In this document: piece by piece, positions 50,953-53,427 of the stretch
Layout: each line of letters starts with the position of its first letter
How positions within the stretch are numbered: position 1 is the stretch's first letter
Assembly: GCA_012034765.1 (NCBI GenBank)
Contig: JAAUOU010000012.1
Coordinates: 1 to 53,427, forward strand
Reading direction: 5' to 3'
From: Pleurocapsaceae cyanobacterium CSU_1_1
GTDB taxonomy: Bacteria; Cyanobacteriota; Cyanobacteriia; Cyanobacteriales; Xenococcaceae
Length of the DNA stretch: 53,427 bases
The notes under the pieces: model-generated
Database searches by the model: none
What the model was told of the DNA's origin: nothing
The model's input: the letters and a program-made list of their open reading frames with translations, nothing else
Made by a program: the position numbers and the translations under genes

Positions 50953-51960
50953 TTACAGAGGTGGTAAAAATCCCAGTGCAGCTTTAACTCTAGCTAATGT
51001 TTGATTAGCCACAGCACTAGCTTTGCTCGCCCCTTCTCTTAATACTGAATCAAGATAATCTCGATTGTTCATCAACTCATGATATTTATGCTGAATTGGT
51101 TGGAGTGCTTCAATCGTAGTTTCTGTTAACAAAGGCTTAAATTGTCCCCAACCCATATCTTGACACTCTGCTGCCACTTCTGCTTTGGTTTTGTTGCCGA
51201 GAATCTGATAGAGAGTTAGCAAATTATTACATTCGGGACGTTCGGGATCATCAAAAGTCAGACCTTTGACGGGATCTGTCTTACACTTTTTAATCTTGCG
51301 TTTAATTGCGTCGGCAGAATCGAGCAGCTCAATCCGACTAAGCTCTGAAGGATCGGACTTTGACATTTTCTTAGTACCATCGGTTAGACTCATGATCCTC
51401 GCTCCTTCCTTACGAATCATTGGCTCAGGCACTTTTAAGATAGGCTTCTGTTTGCCAAATTGGTCATTAACTCTAGCTGCAATGTCTCTAGTTAATTCTA
51501 AATGCTGCTTTTGATCTTCCCCCACAGGTACTCGATCCGCATCGTAAAGCAGGATATCTGCTGCCATTAAGACAGGATAGTCTAGTAGTCCAACACCAAC
51601 GTTTTCCCCTTGTTTAACGGCTTTTTCCTTAAACTGGATCATTCTTTCTAACCAGTTGAGGGGAGTTACACAGTTGAGCAACCAAGCAAGCTCACTATGA
51701 GCCGACACGTGAGACTGCACAAAAATAGTCGAACAGTTCAAATCAATCCCACTAGCTAAATATACAGCAGCCATTTTGAGGGTGTTCTCGGCTAGGGTTT
51801 TGGCATCATGAGGTACTGTAATCGCATGAAGATCGGCAAAAAAGAAGAAATTATCGTAGTCTTGCTGAATGTCTACCCAGTTACGAATTGCCCCTAAATA
51901 ATTGCCTAGATGTAGATTGCCAGTAGTCTGAATCCCTGATAATACCCGCTTCTTGCTCAT
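50953..51960 (-). CDS. trpS: tryptophanyl-tRNA synthetase
   Basis: A 335-residue class I synthetase charging tRNA-Trp. The HIGH-like motif is TGNLHLGNYLG (about 12-22) and the KMSKS motif is KKMSKSDPS (about 197-205). VLMAADILLYDADRVPVGEDQKQHLELTRDIA is the Trp/dimer signature. Length is normal and the start MSKKRVLSGIQTTG fits the family. It stands alone, convergent with nothing close, and divergent from the sugar permease at 52096 with a 135-base gap. Confidence 0.97.
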   Translation of the reverse strand: MSKKRVLSGIQTTGNLHLGNYLGAIRNWVDIQQDYDNFFFFADLHAITVPHDAKTLAENTLKMAAVYLASGIDLNCSTIFVQSHVSAHSELAWLLNCVTPLNWLERMIQFKEKAVKQGENVGVGLLDYPVLMAADILLYDADRVPVGEDQKQHLELTRDIAARVNDQFGKQKPILKVPEPMIRKEGARIMSLTDGTKKMSKSDPSELSRIELLDSADAIKRKIKKCKTDPVKGLTFDDPERPECNNLLTLYQILGNKTKAEVAAECQDMGWGQFKPLLTETTIEALQPIQHKYHELMNNRDYLDSVLREGASKASAVANQTLARVKAALGFLPPL

Positions 51961-52095
51961 GTTATCTGTGTAGTGTTGCTCTTATCCTGCTTCAATATAG
52001 CAATATAGCTAAAAAAGGGGATGATACCTACGCAAATAAGTAGTATTACATGATTTTGGGGGATAAATTTTAGATGAAGATTGATCGTGTAAACT

Positions 52096-52941
52096 ATGGC
52101 AAAGTCATTACTATTTGATCTTAGAGCTTATCTCATGAAACAGCGATCGCCATTCTCTATTTCGAGAACTAAATTATTAACTTTAATTGTTCTGATCCTA
52201 GGAGCGATCGCCGTATTGTATCCTTTACTAGTAGTGCTACAAGCTTCGTTTGCTAATGTCGATGGTCAGTTTACCTGGGCTAATTATCAACAGGCTTGGC
52301 ATCGGGGAGGATTTTTATTAGCTTTTGCTAATTCGACCATTGTGGCGTTAAGCGTTACTGCTCTACAAATTATCACTTCTGCTTTAGCAGGATATGCTTT
52401 AGCACGACTAAAATTCAAGGGAAAACAGGCAATTCTGCTATTAATTTTGGCTACTTTAGTCATTCCTTTCCAATTATTAGTCATTCCTATTTTTGTAATT
52501 TTAAAATGGGCGCATCTAATCAATAGTTATTGGTCGCTAATTTTACCTACCGCAGCTAGTGGTTTTGGCATTTTTCTGATGCGCCAATATTTTTCTAGCA
52601 TTCCCCTCGAACTAGAAGAAGCTGCTGCACTAGATGGTGCTAATCGTTTCGAGATCCTCACTCAGATTATGTTACCTCTAGCTCGTCCTGCGATTGTTAC
52701 TCTATTTCTGTTCACTTTCATTGGCGAATGGAATGATTTATTCAAACCATTAGTGTTTACTACCCGACCAGAATTACGCACAGTGCAGCTAGCATTATCC
52801 GAGTTTCAAGAACAGTTTACCAGTGATTGGTCTTTGTTAATGGCTGCGGTAGTAATTGCTACTGTTCCTGTCTTAGTTTTATTTTTAATTGGTCAAAGGC
52901 AGTTTATTCAGGGGATCGGCTCAACAGGAATTAAAAACTAA
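52096..52941 (+). CDS. sugar ABC transporter permease (MalG/CUT1 type)
   Basis: 281 residues with six membrane helices. The EAA loop that docks the ATPase is LEEAAALDGANRFEILTQIMLPLARPAIVT (about 176-205), and the ending FLIGQRQFIQGIGSTGIKN is typical of carbohydrate permeases (QRxFvqGiTaGaVK). It would be one half of the membrane channel for sugar uptake. No binding protein, partner permease or ATPase is in the window, so it is an orphan gene in this view. The first ATG (52096) is used here. ATG 52135 (MKQRSPFSIS) is as plausible because the helix starts after it. Confidence 0.88.
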   Translation: MAKSLLFDLRAYLMKQRSPFSISRTKLLTLIVLILGAIAVLYPLLVVLQASFANVDGQFTWANYQQAWHRGGFLLAFANSTIVALSVTALQIITSALAGYALARLKFKGKQAILLLILATLVIPFQLLVIPIFVILKWAHLINSYWSLILPTAASGFGIFLMRQYFSSIPLELEEAAALDGANRFEILTQIMLPLARPAIVTLFLFTFIGEWNDLFKPLVFTTRPELRTVQLALSEFQEQFTSDWSLLMAAVVIATVPVLVLFLIGQRQFIQGIGSTGIKN

Positions 52942-53035
52942 GTCAAGTAATTTAAAAATAAATCACCTCTTCCCCACTTGTCTAATGTACTAATAAATAA
53001 TTTAAGTTAATAAAAACATTTAAAATGAGGATAAG

Positions 53036-53427
53036 ATGGCAGAGATTATTATTATTGATACCAGAAATCCCCAGGAAACTAAAACTATTCAAGTAGCTCC
53101 TGAAGATAAAATTAATCAAGAATGTCTGATTGGTCGAGACAGCCGCTGCTGTATCGTTTTGAACGATAAACTTGCCAGTCGTACCCACGGTAAAATTGCT
53201 TTTCGCAACGGCCGTCATTTTTATTGCGACTTGGGCAGTAGAAATGGGTCGAAGATCAATAACAAAAATGTCAAGGTCAATCAAGAATATTTACTTGAGC
53301 CTTCAGATACGATCGCTTTAGGGAATCATTTACTGTGGGTTAAGGCGATCGCCGAAGAAGAAACTACTTTGGCTGTTCAGTTGACCACTCCTACACAGTA
53401 TATGCCTTTGGCGACAATAGATCGGGC
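53036..53427 (+). CDS. FHA-domain protein, N-terminal part (runs off the window)
   Basis: An open frame of 130 codons from ATG 53036 to the window end, preceded by GAGGATAAG as ribosome-binding site. An FHA domain fills residues about 25-100. It has IGRDSRCCIVLND with the conserved Gly-Arg, LASRTHGKI with the phosphothreonine-binding Ser-Arg-x-His, CDLGSRNGSKINN with the Asn-Gly, and IALGNHLLWV at its end. FHA domains bind phosphothreonine peptides. The sequence after residue 105 (EEETTLAVQLTTPTQYMPLATIDR) begins another region whose identity lies outside the window, for example a cyclase, kinase or GAF domain. Confidence 0.88.
   Translation, partial: MAEIIIIDTRNPQETKTIQVAPEDKINQECLIGRDSRCCIVLNDKLASRTHGKIAFRNGRHFYCDLGSRNGSKINNKNVKVNQEYLLEPSDTIALGNHLLWVKAIAEEETTLAVQLTTPTQYMPLATIDR

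Noticed and set aside
1-53427. tRNA or rRNA genes
   Set aside because: I saw no cloverleaf-type sequence, CCA-flanked tRNA or rRNA segment on either strand; a tRNAscan-SE run would settle it.

Overview
The window looks like a chromosomal segment from a cyanobacterium. The HIP1 octamer GCGATCGC occurs throughout. Several families are cyanobacterial or typical of cyanobacteria: COP23, DUF3086, DUF3119, neutral invertase, a CYP110-like P450, a KefB-type antiporter with stress-protein domains, and a PAL of the Anabaena/Nostoc type. Heptanucleotide tandem repeats sit in many intergenic gaps. I cannot name the species.

Layout. 1-5000: the frameshifted end of a WD40 gene, a tiny membrane protein, and a 1346-residue CBS/PAS/GAF histidine kinase preceded by a perfect 22-bp palindrome. 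5180-23196: fourteen genes, all on the minus strand, forming a candidate aromatic natural-product cluster. In transcription order they are DAHP synthase, PAL/TAL-type ammonia-lyase, acyl-CoA ligase, ScyA-like ThDP enzyme, KAS III-like enzyme, AroH chorismate mutase, a receiver-domain/membrane-fusion hybrid, a MacB-type permease, its ATPase, cytochrome P450, MATE exporter, Rieske oxygenase, prephenate dehydrogenase and a short-chain dehydrogenase. 23197-24850: a non-coding stretch with a candidate structured RNA, followed by fragments of an IS1182-type transposase, a glycosyltransferase and a LysR regulator. 24851-32114: a phytase-like lipoprotein, RluB, RodZ-like protein, long-chain acyl-CoA synthetase (frameshifted), YlqD and a PfkB kinase. 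32200-37319: an ion-homeostasis region with a c-di-AMP (ydaO) riboswitch, two decayed small genes, an ArsB/NhaD permease and a CPA2 antiporter. 37381-53427: mostly housekeeping genes (lnt, pmbA, coaE, hemE, invertase, frameshifted metF, trpS, a sugar ABC permease, and a partial FHA gene at the edge).

How the cluster may work (inference). DAHP synthase, chorismate mutase and prephenate dehydrogenase would supply phenylpyruvate-type precursors, especially 4-hydroxyphenylpyruvate. The ammonia-lyase and ligase would make cinnamoyl- or coumaroyl-CoA. The ThDP enzyme and the KAS III-like enzyme would join such units without any PKS or NRPS. The SDR, P450 and Rieske protein would tailor the product. 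MATE and a tripartite ABC pump would export it. The set recalls scytonemin-type clusters (ThDP enzyme plus duplicated shikimate genes), with a phenylpropanoid branch in place of the tryptophan branch. I know of no described cluster with this gene set, but I could not search.

Quality note. Three genes (WD40, acyl-CoA synthetase, metF) are each broken by one missing base in an A/T run. This suggests assembly indels as readily as real pseudogenes.
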